Shown: positions 18,017 through 25,793 of the stretch, piece by piece
Position numbering within the stretch: position 1 is the stretch's first letter
How the letters are laid out: each line of letters starts with the position of its first letter
Source: Pseudomonas syringae
GTDB taxonomy: Bacteria; Pseudomonadota; Gammaproteobacteria; Pseudomonadales; Pseudomonadaceae
Assembly (NCBI RefSeq): GCF_023278085.1
Contig: NZ_CP066265.1
Location: 434,001-498,000 of the forward strand
Length of the DNA: 64,000 nt
Reading direction: 5' to 3'
Position numbers and translations under genes: made by a program
The notes under the pieces: model-generated
What the model was told of the DNA's origin: nothing
Database searches by the model: none
The model's input: the letters and a program-made list of their open reading frames with translations, nothing else

Positions 18017-18096
18017 CAGCAAAAAGCCGCGCAATGCGCGGCTTTGAGTATGGTGGGCCCACACGGACTCGAACCGTGGACCAAAGGATTATGAGT
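18017..18096 (-). repeat. 80-bp perfect copy of tRNA-Ile2 3' end plus terminator: internal attachment site
   Basis: Bases 18017-18096 are identical to 36634-36713, covering the tRNA terminator hairpin and the tRNA from its CCA end through the anticodon loop. Identity stops inside the tRNA at ATGAGT; the real gene continues CCTCTGC, this copy continues TGCCTAGAAAC. It marks the junction between the two tandem elements and would serve as attL of the inner element, with the intact tRNA as attR. Confidence 0.9.
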
Positions 18097-18518
18097 TGCC
18101 TAGAAACGCTGTTAACCAAGCTAAATCAGGCGCAGCCTGACGTAGGTACAGTGAGCTGAAAGTAGCGTGATTAGTGGGTTAAGCGTAACTTAGCGAAATG
18201 GGTGAGAGCTAAGGTCTGTACCGCTGGTGTACCTTTTTGTGTCGAAAGATACGACGTCATTTTTGGTAGATGGGGAGCGACGTCTCCGTGTGTCTTGAGG
18301 ATTTGTAGAGCTTGCCATCGCGCGCATCCTGGTCGCTTATTCTTGGGTTAGACATAGGGTGCAAGCGTGCTTAGGGAATGGCTGCGGCGTCACTGGGCGT
18401 GCCTGCAAGCGTCTGGCGAAGGTGGCAGATCCAGAGCAGATTCAATCCGAAAATAATGTAATAACCCGGAGCTTGTCCCAGTTAAAATATAGCAAAATGC
18501 CTTACGCAACGACCTGGA
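18097..18518. other. Left end of the inner element, no gene seen
   Basis: About 420 bp follow the att copy without a supported gene. The first 140 bp are related to the equivalent left end at 12.1-12.25 kb. The rest contains the promoter region of the GHKL-ATPase gene, but I see no convincing promoter boxes. Confidence 0.5.
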
Positions 18519-20912
18519 ATGACCCGCGTTGTTAGAGATCGAAAGGGGAAGACGAGCTTGGCTCAAAAGGACGATTTACACTTTGACGTGAGCACTGGCC
18601 TCAAGCGGGTATTAGGTCGGGAACTCATCACGGATGACGAGGTTGCAATTTTTGAGCTCGTCAAAAACTCATTCGACGCTGGCGCTGACAGCGTCCAGCT
18701 CCATTTCAGCGACGACAGCATCATCATCGCGGACAACGGCTCGGGTATGTCCTATGAAGATCTTACAGGCAAGTGGCTGTTCGTCGCCTATTCCGCTAAA
18801 CGCAGTGATCGTCCGGAAGACGACTTCCGTAACGTAGCCGCTGAGCGCCGGCACTATGCCGGCAGCAAGGGTATAGGGCGTTTCTCGTCTGATCGGTTAG
18901 GAGAAGAGGTTGTCATACAAAGCCGACCCAAAGGAAAATCTAAAGTTGTCCATCGTCTGACGGTCGACTGGGGACTGTTCGAAAAGGATGCTAAGGAGCA
19001 TTTCGAGAAAATCCCAGTCCGTTATTTAGAGCAAAGCTCATTCCAATTGCCAAGTGAGCTGAGCAAATTCGAGGCTACTGTCAGACATGGCACGGCAGTC
19101 ACTATCAATCGGCTGAGGCGACCCTGGTCCCGGTCTCGAATTCTTAATCTAAAAGCGTCGTTAGCGAAGCTGATAAACCCTTTCGGCGAAGAAACTGACG
19201 GATTTGGCATTCACATAACCGCCCCGTCTGAGGATGAGGAGGACAAGAGGCTTATTGCCGCTCATTCCAAGGAAGGCGACGAGCCTCTTCCCAAAGATCT
19301 GGTCAACGGCCAGATCGGTAATTTCATTTTTGCAACCTTGCAAGACAAGACTACTTTTATTCGGGTTAGCATTGAGGGCGATGAGCTGCATACCGCGCTC
19401 ACTGACCGTGGCGAGGTTATCTACAGGATTGTGGAGCCAAATCCGTATCCTCATTTATCAACTGCAGATTTTAGATGTGAGATCTACTATCTCAACCAGT
19501 CAGCTAAAATAACCTTCGCTCGACGTGTTGGCCTTCCTTCAGTTCAGTTCGGATCCGTGTTTCTGTTTAGGAATAGTTTCCGCGTCTACCCAATCGGTGA
19601 AGATGGTGATGACTGGTTTGGGTTTGCCAGGCGCAAGCAGCAGGGCTATGCGCGCTTTTTGGGCACGCGCGAAATCATCGGCCGGGTAGACGTTTCTGGT
19701 GCTGATGAAGATTTTCAAGAAGCCTCCAGCCGCAACCAGGGATTGATTGAGACGCCTGCGGTAGAGCAGTTGCAAAAGGCCGTGATGGAGCATTGCTTAA
19801 AGCGGCTGGAGAAGTATGTAGTTCCAGTATCGTGGGTTGATAAGCCCGATGCGAATACCGATGATCTTTCTAGATTGATGACTGACCCAGGTAGAGCTCG
19901 CGTAACAGCTGCTGTAGCTAACCTCGTGGACAACGATAAGGTTCAGCTTATTGAGTACAGCAAGCGACTCGTAGATTTGATTAACGAGCGCTCCAGCGAT
20001 TTTGAGACATCTTTAGTTGGTCTGCGTGCAATTGCTGAAAAAACCGGCGACCCGGACCTTCTTGATCGACTTGATTCGGCCGAGCGTCGTTTTGATGATT
20101 TAAAGAAGTCTGAGAACGACGCCCGACGGGTAGCTGATACTGCTTTGGCTGCGGCTGAAGCCGCGAACCGCCGCGCTGACACGGCAGAGGCTGAGGTAGA
20201 AACGGAGCGGCGTCGTGCACATTTTCTTGAGTCTTTCGTAAACGTTGACTCGGCTACGATCCTTAACCTGCATCATCAGGTAACGATCTATGCTGTGGAC
20301 ATTGCTCAGCAGATAGAGAATTTTCTAACCGAAACTGCCGATCAGACAATGGTGTCGCGTGAAACTGTTCTCAAAACGCTAGAGCAGATGGCTTACCTTA
20401 ATAAAAAGGTCATGTCGGTAACGAAGTTTGCAGCAAGAGCAAAATTCAAACTCGACTCCGAAAAAATCGAGACCGATCTCGCTGCGTTTTTTTATGATTA
20501 CATCGACCAAATCGCCCGTACAACCGGCAGCGTAAGGCTGCAAATAGTTGTTGAGAATCTTCACCCCGGTATGACGCGAAGGTTTAACCCGATAGACGTT
20601 TCGGTAATAGTGGATAATTTAATAAGTAATGCAAGAAGAGTCAGGGCTCCCTCTATTAAATTTGTTCTGACACAACAGGATAAAAGTGGCCTAACGATCC
20701 ATGTTAGTGATAATGGACGTGGTCTGTCCGCTGGTACGAATCGCTCACGTATATTTGAAATGGGATACACAACCACTCAAGGGTCAGGTATTGGCTTGTA
20801 TCATGTACGGCAGGCACTTGGCGAAATGGGTGGAAGTATTGAACTCGACGATCAATTGGAAAAGGGTTTGGGCTTCGTCATCAAAATCGCCGCGAAAGGA
20901 AGAAAATCGTGA
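18519..20912 (+). CDS. Protein with two GHKL ATPase domains (Hsp90/MutL-like plus histidine-kinase-like)
   Basis: The 797-residue protein starts with an Hsp90/MutL-type ATPase: N-box FELVKNSFDAGA (45-56), DNGSGM (72-77) and GSKGIGRFSSDRLGE (115-129). A middle segment has the SFRVYPIGEDGDDWFGFARR block (353-372) typical of this ATPase family. Residues about 510-570 form an Arg/Ala/Glu-rich coiled coil. A kinase-like module follows: ILNLHHQVTIYA with His585/His586 as possible phospho-acceptors, then a second ATPase with N-box IVDNLISNARR (697-707), DNGRGL (731-736) and GSGIGL (755-760). Its last bases overlap the GTG start of a receiver gene. This suggests a sensor kinase with an extra ATP-driven clamp domain. 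The ribosome binding site at the ATG is weak. Confidence 0.88.
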   Translation: MTRVVRDRKGKTSLAQKDDLHFDVSTGLKRVLGRELITDDEVAIFELVKNSFDAGADSVQLHFSDDSIIIADNGSGMSYEDLTGKWLFVAYSAKRSDRPEDDFRNVAAERRHYAGSKGIGRFSSDRLGEEVVIQSRPKGKSKVVHRLTVDWGLFEKDAKEHFEKIPVRYLEQSSFQLPSELSKFEATVRHGTAVTINRLRRPWSRSRILNLKASLAKLINPFGEETDGFGIHITAPSEDEEDKRLIAAHSKEGDEPLPKDLVNGQIGNFIFATLQDKTTFIRVSIEGDELHTALTDRGEVIYRIVEPNPYPHLSTADFRCEIYYLNQSAKITFARRVGLPSVQFGSVFLFRNSFRVYPIGEDGDDWFGFARRKQQGYARFLGTREIIGRVDVSGADEDFQEASSRNQGLIETPAVEQLQKAVMEHCLKRLEKYVVPVSWVDKPDANTDDLSRLMTDPGRARVTAAVANLVDNDKVQLIEYSKRLVDLINERSSDFETSLVGLRAIAEKTGDPDLLDRLDSAERRFDDLKKSENDARRVADTALAAAEAANRRADTAEAEVETERRRAHFLESFVNVDSATILNLHHQVTIYAVDIAQQIENFLTETADQTMVSRETVLKTLEQMAYLNKKVMSVTKFAARAKFKLDSEKIETDLAAFFYDYIDQIARTTGSVRLQIVVENLHPGMTRRFNPIDVSVIVDNLISNARRVRAPSIKFVLTQQDKSGLTIHVSDNGRGLSAGTNRSRIFEMGYTTTQGSGIGLYHVRQALGEMGGSIELDDQLEKGLGFVIKIAAKGRKS

Positions 20913-21832
20913 GACTGGATTTTAACGTGCTGTGGGTGGACGACCAGCCAGATGGCGTGGCCGCACAAATCAGGAGTATCAGGTCGAGAATGGCCGCAGA
21001 GGGTTTTGAATTCAGACCCCGGCAGTGCACGACGATTACCCAGATGGAACAAGTCATTTCCGATGACGTATTTACAGATGAGGTGGACCTAATTCTTGTG
21101 GACTGGGATCTTGGTGGCGGCGTAGTTGGTGAGGACGCAATCGATCGCATTCGGCAAATTGTTCAGTATAAAGACGTGGTGTTTTACTCCGGCCAGGCTA
21201 CTGTCGTAGAGCTGCGTGAGAAAGCTTTCCACAAGGAGCTTGAAGGCGTCTACTGTGCCAGTCGGGCTGAACTTGTTGAGGAGGTAGTTGGGGTCTTCGA
21301 GTCACTTATTAAGAAGGTTCTCGACCTTGATCATACTCGGGGCATCGTCATGGGAGCTACGAGTGACATAGATCATATGGTCAACACTTGTTTGACTCTA
21401 GCTCACGGCAAGCTCGATGACGCAGGCAAGGCTAGATTTATAGAGGAGGCGATGAAGCGGGTAGTGGAGCAGGTTGAGAATATTACAAGGCAGGGAGAGA
21501 AGCTGAAGGGGACACCTAGCGTCGAGGCCCTATTCAAGACTCACATGCTTTTTACGTCTGATCATCGTCTTCGCATGCTGGCAAATATTCTGGGGATGGC
21601 CGAATTCACGCCCTTTGCAGGCTCCGTGGCTACGGTTAAAGCGTATCGCGAGGGCGTTGTCCATGAGCGTAATACCCTCGGACATGCGGTTTTAGTCCCT
21701 CAAGGAAAGCCAGACACTGTCATCGACGACACTGGTAAAGCTGTTGATATTGCGCAGATGCGAGAGCTTCGCAAACTAATTCTAGGTCTGCGCACAGATT
21801 TCCGCGTCCTTCTGGACGCCATGCAGTCTTGA
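20909..21832 (+). CDS. Receiver-domain protein with HEPN-like RNase motif
   Basis: The start is GTG at 20909 (AAGGAAG just upstream), overlapping the kinase stop by four bases. Residues 1-130 form a receiver domain with Asp11/Asp12 (LWVDDQ), phospho-acceptor Asp65 (LILVDWD) and a VVFYSG strand. The remaining 170 residues are helical and contain VHERNTLGHAVL, in which R254-N255-x3-H259 fits the R-polar-x3-5-H motif of HEPN ribonucleases. I infer a phosphorylation-controlled RNase, by analogy with receiver-effector defence proteins; no family name can be given. Its 3' end overlaps the methyltransferase gene tail-to-tail by 51 bp. Confidence 0.78.
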   Translation: MRLDFNVLWVDDQPDGVAAQIRSIRSRMAAEGFEFRPRQCTTITQMEQVISDDVFTDEVDLILVDWDLGGGVVGEDAIDRIRQIVQYKDVVFYSGQATVVELREKAFHKELEGVYCASRAELVEEVVGVFESLIKKVLDLDHTRGIVMGATSDIDHMVNTCLTLAHGKLDDAGKARFIEEAMKRVVEQVENITRQGEKLKGTPSVEALFKTHMLFTSDHRLRMLANILGMAEFTPFAGSVATVKAYREGVVHERNTLGHAVLVPQGKPDTVIDDTGKAVDIAQMRELRKLILGLRTDFRVLLDAMQS

Positions 21833-23089
21833 GATCACCTCTGTTTTACTGAGTCCTACAGCAGCGGTCTCTCTTGTCAGCAGATCTACCAACATCTCCC
21901 CAATTGCGCGTGCAGCAAGTGGTGGTACTGCGTTAGCCACTTGCGTGAAACGAGGTACTTCCTGCTTGCGACGATGCCCACCGGAGGTGTACTTACCTTG
22001 GAACGAGTACCAATCCGGAAAGCTTTGCAGTCTCGCGTTCTCTCTAACGGTTAGTGTCCGTGGCTCAGAATAGTGAAGGAGGTCGTCAGGCATGCTTGTA
22101 ATTGTCGGTGATGGGCGATCAGGGTCTAGAACCCGAAGAGCAAGCTTTTTGAGGCCAAAACGAGCGCGCATTTCTGCACCGATGCTTACGTTGAGGCGAC
22201 CTTCTGCATGGCTAAGCGCGATGATTTCCTTAAAGCGGGATACGATGTTTCCGTTATGACGAGCTAAGCGTAGGTTGTCAGGAGATTCGCACCCTGCATT
22301 CATCAGCTTTTGGTAGTGAGTGAGCGGACCGGCATAACGAGTTTCCTCGAAACCCTTACTCTCTGTAGATGGCCGGGTGCCGCAGTGCGCCGTCTCAAAA
22401 TCGGAAATCGCCGAACCGGATGATACCGGTGCTTTCAGGCGCAGAGAGCGCAGGAATGAGGGAAGGCTGTTTTGTAGGTGTATGAAAGGGTCAGGTACAT
22501 CTAGTTCTGAGCGAAAAGCGAGGACAAAGTAGCGTGTTCTTCTCTGCGGCACACCGAAGCACGAAAGGTCAATAAGCTGCTCATGCACCGTATAGGCATT
22601 AGACAATCGAGCTTTGAGTGCTTGCGAAAAATTCTTGATCTCCCCTTCTGCATTGAAATCAAGTGTGAATCCTCGCACGTTCTCTATCAAGACCGCCCTG
22701 GGTTTTATGATATCGACCAGGTTTAAGTAAGAGTCAAATAGTTGATTACGTGGATCATCATGCTGACGCCTACCTGCGCTAGAAAAACCTTGGCACGGAG
22801 GCCCGCCGACAAGGATATCGATCTCACCAGAAATCTCTTCAAGCTCTTCTCGGTAATTGGTGAGAAGCTCGACGATGCCTAAGGGCTCTTCAGGGAGCCA
22901 CTGCGGCCATGCGTATCGAAAGGGTGATCCTTCCGCTAGCAGGTTTGTCTGTAGTGTGGCAAAAGCGAACCTATCACGCTCTATAGCAAAACGGCCAGTC
23001 AAGCCCGCTTGCATCAACCCGAGAGACAGACCTCCGCAACCCGCGAACGCGTCAATAAAGGTCAGTGGCTTGGTAGGTGATCGTGGCAT
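21782..23089 (-). CDS. DNA (cytosine-5-)-methyltransferase
   Basis: The 435-residue protein has the ordered motifs of m5C methyltransferases: motif I FIDAFAGCGGLSLG (S-adenosylmethionine binding), motif IV GGPPCQGFSSAGR with the catalytic Cys, motif VI ENVRGF, motif VIII QRRTRYFVLAF, and the C-terminal QVANAVPPLAARAIGE (motif X). It should methylate cytosine in a specific DNA sequence, which cannot be read from the protein. No recognisable restriction endonuclease or Vsr gene is adjacent. It converges with the receiver-HEPN gene, overlapping by 51 bp. Confidence 0.92.
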   Translation of the reverse strand: MPRSPTKPLTFIDAFAGCGGLSLGLMQAGLTGRFAIERDRFAFATLQTNLLAEGSPFRYAWPQWLPEEPLGIVELLTNYREELEEISGEIDILVGGPPCQGFSSAGRRQHDDPRNQLFDSYLNLVDIIKPRAVLIENVRGFTLDFNAEGEIKNFSQALKARLSNAYTVHEQLIDLSCFGVPQRRTRYFVLAFRSELDVPDPFIHLQNSLPSFLRSLRLKAPVSSGSAISDFETAHCGTRPSTESKGFEETRYAGPLTHYQKLMNAGCESPDNLRLARHNGNIVSRFKEIIALSHAEGRLNVSIGAEMRARFGLKKLALRVLDPDRPSPTITSMPDDLLHYSEPRTLTVRENARLQSFPDWYSFQGKYTSGGHRRKQEVPRFTQVANAVPPLAARAIGEMLVDLLTRETAAVGLSKTEVISRLHGVQKDAEICAQT

Positions 23090-23656
23090 CGTTTTTTCAG
23101 ATCTTTAGGAGTTATGGGTGCGTCTGCGCAATTATGCCTGACCCGAAGGGGTTAGAGCCAGGTCGCAGAGTCTTGACGATAATTATGTCGGCGATTGAGG
23201 TCGGCTATCAGAGGTACTTTGTCCACTCACCTACGCAGCGCTAGAGGCGGACAGCTTGCCATTAGTCACATCTGGGTCAGGCCAGGGCCTCATCCACACT
23301 CCTGCAACCCTAACCGAGCGAGTCTAGGAGCGGTTAGCTGAAGCGAATATCCCCAGTGCAGTACAGGGTTTAGGCTGCATTGAATTGGCTAGTCTCGAAT
23401 ATTGCCAAAAGCCTCATTCCCCCCAATCGGATTTCCTGTTGCTTGATGACCATGGCGGTTTTAGCGATCAACAAGCTCACCTTGCTCATTGGACGGGCGC
23501 GGGGGCTTGCTTGTGTCCGTCAGCAGAATGCTTAGCTAGGAGCACGCCTTTCCTGGATCCTAGGTGATCCTTCAGGGACGATTCTTGGGAGTTCTTCATC
23601 ACCCTCGATTCTCCGATACGTAAAGCACTCCAAGTCATGACGATGTCAGGTGGAAA
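23090..23656. other. 567-bp gene-free stretch
   Basis: I see no gene here. A 60-codon frame on the plus strand (23385-23567) has no ribosome binding site and no protein-like features. The first bases must hold the methyltransferase promoter. Confidence 0.5.
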
Positions 23657-24400
23657 TTATCCCCCTAAAGATCTCCAGGCATAATTGGCGCTCAAAGCGA
23701 TGGCCACGGCAGAGCTATGCAGAATTACTGGGAGTGATAGTCCCCCTGATTGAATGCGAGCGACGGCAAAAATCAATCCGAGAGATAGCATTAGCGCATG
23801 CGTTGGCCAGAAACTATAACTTTTGAAGTGGGCATACATGAAAAAAACAGCTGACATGATCACTGCAGATATTGCTATGTAAATATTATTCTTAAAAGGT
23901 AAGATCCCAAGGATGAAATGCCTGAATATAATCTCCTCTACGATAGGCGGCAGTACTAACAGCGAGAGAATCATCAGTAAAAACTGCGGCTCACTTTTGC
24001 CTAATCCAAGCCCTTGCATCGTCAGTTCTCTCCCGAGACCGAGTGAGATGGAAATACCAATACTCACAGCGTAAGCGATTGCCACCGATGTTAGTCCGAT
24101 GACTAGATGACGGCTCTTGATGGTGCCTAGTAAGCTTAGGTGTGGGTTGAATCGCTTCTGCAGAAACAGCGTCATGACGAGTAAAGCTGCAGGTGGTCCA
24201 TAGAGAATAGGGATGTCATAGGCAATCAGAGTGGTGTATGGAGTATGTTTCATGAGCAGCTTAACGAGCTGCCGGTAAATCACGTAGACGGCAGGGCCTA
24301 TGAGCAGCCACGGCATCAAGGCCAAACCGTGATTCCCCCAAAAGAGGTGCCACATTTTTGGTCTGTGTGTTTCAGTGTCGTTAGTAGCTTGGTCTGCCAT
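23657..24400 (-). CDS. CPBP-family intramembrane metalloprotease
   Basis: From the ATG at 24400 (a GTG at 24409 is also possible) the protein is about 247 residues with several membrane segments. It has the CPBP (Abi) signatures: VEEIIFRHFILG, the EExxxR motif with two catalytic Glu, and FMYAHF supplying the FxxxH motif. CPBP proteases process prenylated or other membrane proteins; in bacteria many lie with bacteriocin or phage-resistance genes. Two 18-bp palindromes stand 27-80 bp upstream of the start, the same sites that precede the mobilization relaxase gene, so it is probably regulated with conjugation genes. Confidence 0.85.
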   Translation of the reverse strand: MADQATNDTETHRPKMWHLFWGNHGLALMPWLLIGPAVYVIYRQLVKLLMKHTPYTTLIAYDIPILYGPPAALLVMTLFLQKRFNPHLSLLGTIKSRHLVIGLTSVAIAYAVSIGISISLGLGRELTMQGLGLGKSEPQFLLMILSLLVLPPIVEEIIFRHFILGILPFKNNIYIAISAVIMSAVFFMYAHFKSYSFWPTHALMLSLGLIFAVARIQSGGLSLPVILHSSAVAIALSANYAWRSLGG

Positions 24401-24426
24401 TGTCTTCACTTCTCGTACTGTTCAGA

Positions 24427-24444
24427 TTTTCGCGCCCGCGAAAA
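24427..24444. promoter_or_regulatory. 18-bp palindrome (copy 1)
   Basis: TTTTCGCGCCCGCGAAAA. It lies 27 bp upstream of the CPBP protease ATG, close enough to overlap its promoter. Part of a family of five sites in this element. Confidence 0.75.
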
Positions 24445-24462
24445 TGGCTCGTGTCACCGGTT

Positions 24463-24480
24463 TTTTCGCGGGCGCGAAAA
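24463..24480. promoter_or_regulatory. 18-bp palindrome (copy 2)
   Basis: TTTTCGCGGGCGCGAAAA, 36 bp from copy 1 (start to start). The near-perfect two-fold symmetry and the pairing suggest a dimeric repressor binding twice. Confidence 0.75.
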
Positions 24481-24619
24481 TCTATCGTTGCTGGTGATAC
24501 CCAGCGCGACAAGTCACCCTGGCTCTCACCAGCTCGTTTGGAAGCACAGTGTTGAGTGTCCAAACGAGCTCCAAGCACTATTTGCTCACCGCGCAGATGA
24601 GGTTTCGAACCGTCCATGA

Positions 24620-24637
24620 TTTTCGCGCGCGAGAAAA
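24620..24637. promoter_or_regulatory. 18-bp palindrome (copy 3, imperfect)
   Basis: TTTTCGCGCGCGAGAAAA, a variant with a weaker right half. It lies between the CPBP gene and the 3' end of the coiled-coil membrane protein gene. Confidence 0.6.
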
Positions 24638-24686
24638 TGAAGAGACCCCGATGAAGTAGAAACAGCCCGGCGTTCTGTCACGGCTA

Positions 24687-25793
24687 TCAATTTTTAGCTC
24701 CCGTCAGCGGGTTGTAGCCTTGGGCAGCGCATCTGGCTCTCGCCATGATGCTGGCCGTACATTCCCTCTGCTTCGCTGCTGCCGCAGCTTCCGATTGGCG
24801 TTTTGCCGCCGCTAGTCGGCGCTCGGAGTCTTGCTCTACTCGGCGAGTAGCCTCGGCGGCTGAGCTGGCCTGGCGATCAGTGTCACGTTGGCGTTGAATA
24901 GACAGGCGTTGTAGTCTCTGTTGCTCACGTTCTGCCTGCTGCTCTGCCTGTCGAGCGTCTCGCTCTACCTGACGTGCTTGATTCTGAGCGTCTAGCTTTG
25001 CCTGTTGCGCCTGCCTTTCTGCGTCTCTCTCCGCTTTACGGATCGCGCTGCTGAGCGTGTCAATCGATGCTGCAGGTGTAGGTATCGGCTGCTTCCGCTC
25101 AGATGGCTGTTCTCTATCGTAATCATCGGAAGTTTGCTCTGCCACTGCTGCTGGCCCGAGCGCCCCTGCCTTATCGCCGTTCAATTGCACATCTAGCCGA
25201 TGAACCAGGTTCTCAGTCTGAGCCTGTAGCTTGAATCCCTCTTGCAGCACTGGTAGGGCATCAAGTACGCCATCTGACAAGCGCTGATAGTCGAAGCGAG
25301 AGGGCCGCTTGACCTCAAGCGCGCTTAGAAATAATTTTCCCTCGACGCTCAGCGGCACCTGTTGTTTCGTAAGATTTTTGAACGGTGATGTCTCGATAAG
25401 CTGCTGTGCCTGATCGTATTTTTCCTGTTGTGCCGCTGCTTTCTGAAGGACCTGTTCCTGGCTTGGAGCTTTGATACGTGACAGCTGCGCCTGGAGGTTA
25501 GACGTTTGTTGGGTTGCAACTTCTCGCAGCCACTCAGGCTGGTCCGCTATCAAAACTTGCAGGCGAGAAAGTGCTGCTTCAGTGTGTTGCACCGATTGGG
25601 CGCTTAGCGCATTGATTGCTTCAAGGCGTTGAACGGCCTCGTCAGCTTTCATGGCGGGGTATCGGTAGGCATACACGACTGCAGCTAGAAGCAGGGCCAA
25701 TGCGAGGAGGGTGGCTGGAGAAGTGGACCCTGGCCAATACCAGCAACCCTCTTTTTCACGCATCACGGGCATTCGGATTTCAGTAGTCATCAT
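24687..25793 (-). CDS. Membrane-anchored coiled-coil protein of the mobilization operon
   Basis: The 368-residue protein has a short N-terminus, one membrane segment (about residues 27-46, ATLLALALLLAAVVYAY), a helical periplasmic or cytoplasmic middle, and a strongly charged Ala/Arg/Gln/Glu coiled coil at about 240-345 ending in a short Cys-containing tail. I do not recognise a family. Its start overlaps the stop of the coupling-protein gene by four bases (ATGA), so the two are co-translated and the protein probably helps the coupling ATPase. Confidence 0.7.
   Translation of the reverse strand: MMTTEIRMPVMREKEGCWYWPGSTSPATLLALALLLAAVVYAYRYPAMKADEAVQRLEAINALSAQSVQHTEAALSRLQVLIADQPEWLREVATQQTSNLQAQLSRIKAPSQEQVLQKAAAQQEKYDQAQQLIETSPFKNLTKQQVPLSVEGKLFLSALEVKRPSRFDYQRLSDGVLDALPVLQEGFKLQAQTENLVHRLDVQLNGDKAGALGPAAVAEQTSDDYDREQPSERKQPIPTPAASIDTLSSAIRKAERDAERQAQQAKLDAQNQARQVERDARQAEQQAEREQQRLQRLSIQRQRDTDRQASSAAEATRRVEQDSERRLAAAKRQSEAAAAAKQRECTASIMARARCAAQGYNPLTGAKN

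Noticed and set aside
21782..23089. Complete type II restriction-modification system
   Set aside because: No protein with a recognisable endonuclease motif is adjacent; the neighbours are GHKL and receiver-HEPN proteins and an intergenic region.
23385..23567. 60-codon open frame on the plus strand
   Set aside because: No ribosome binding site, no protein-like composition and no partner gene.
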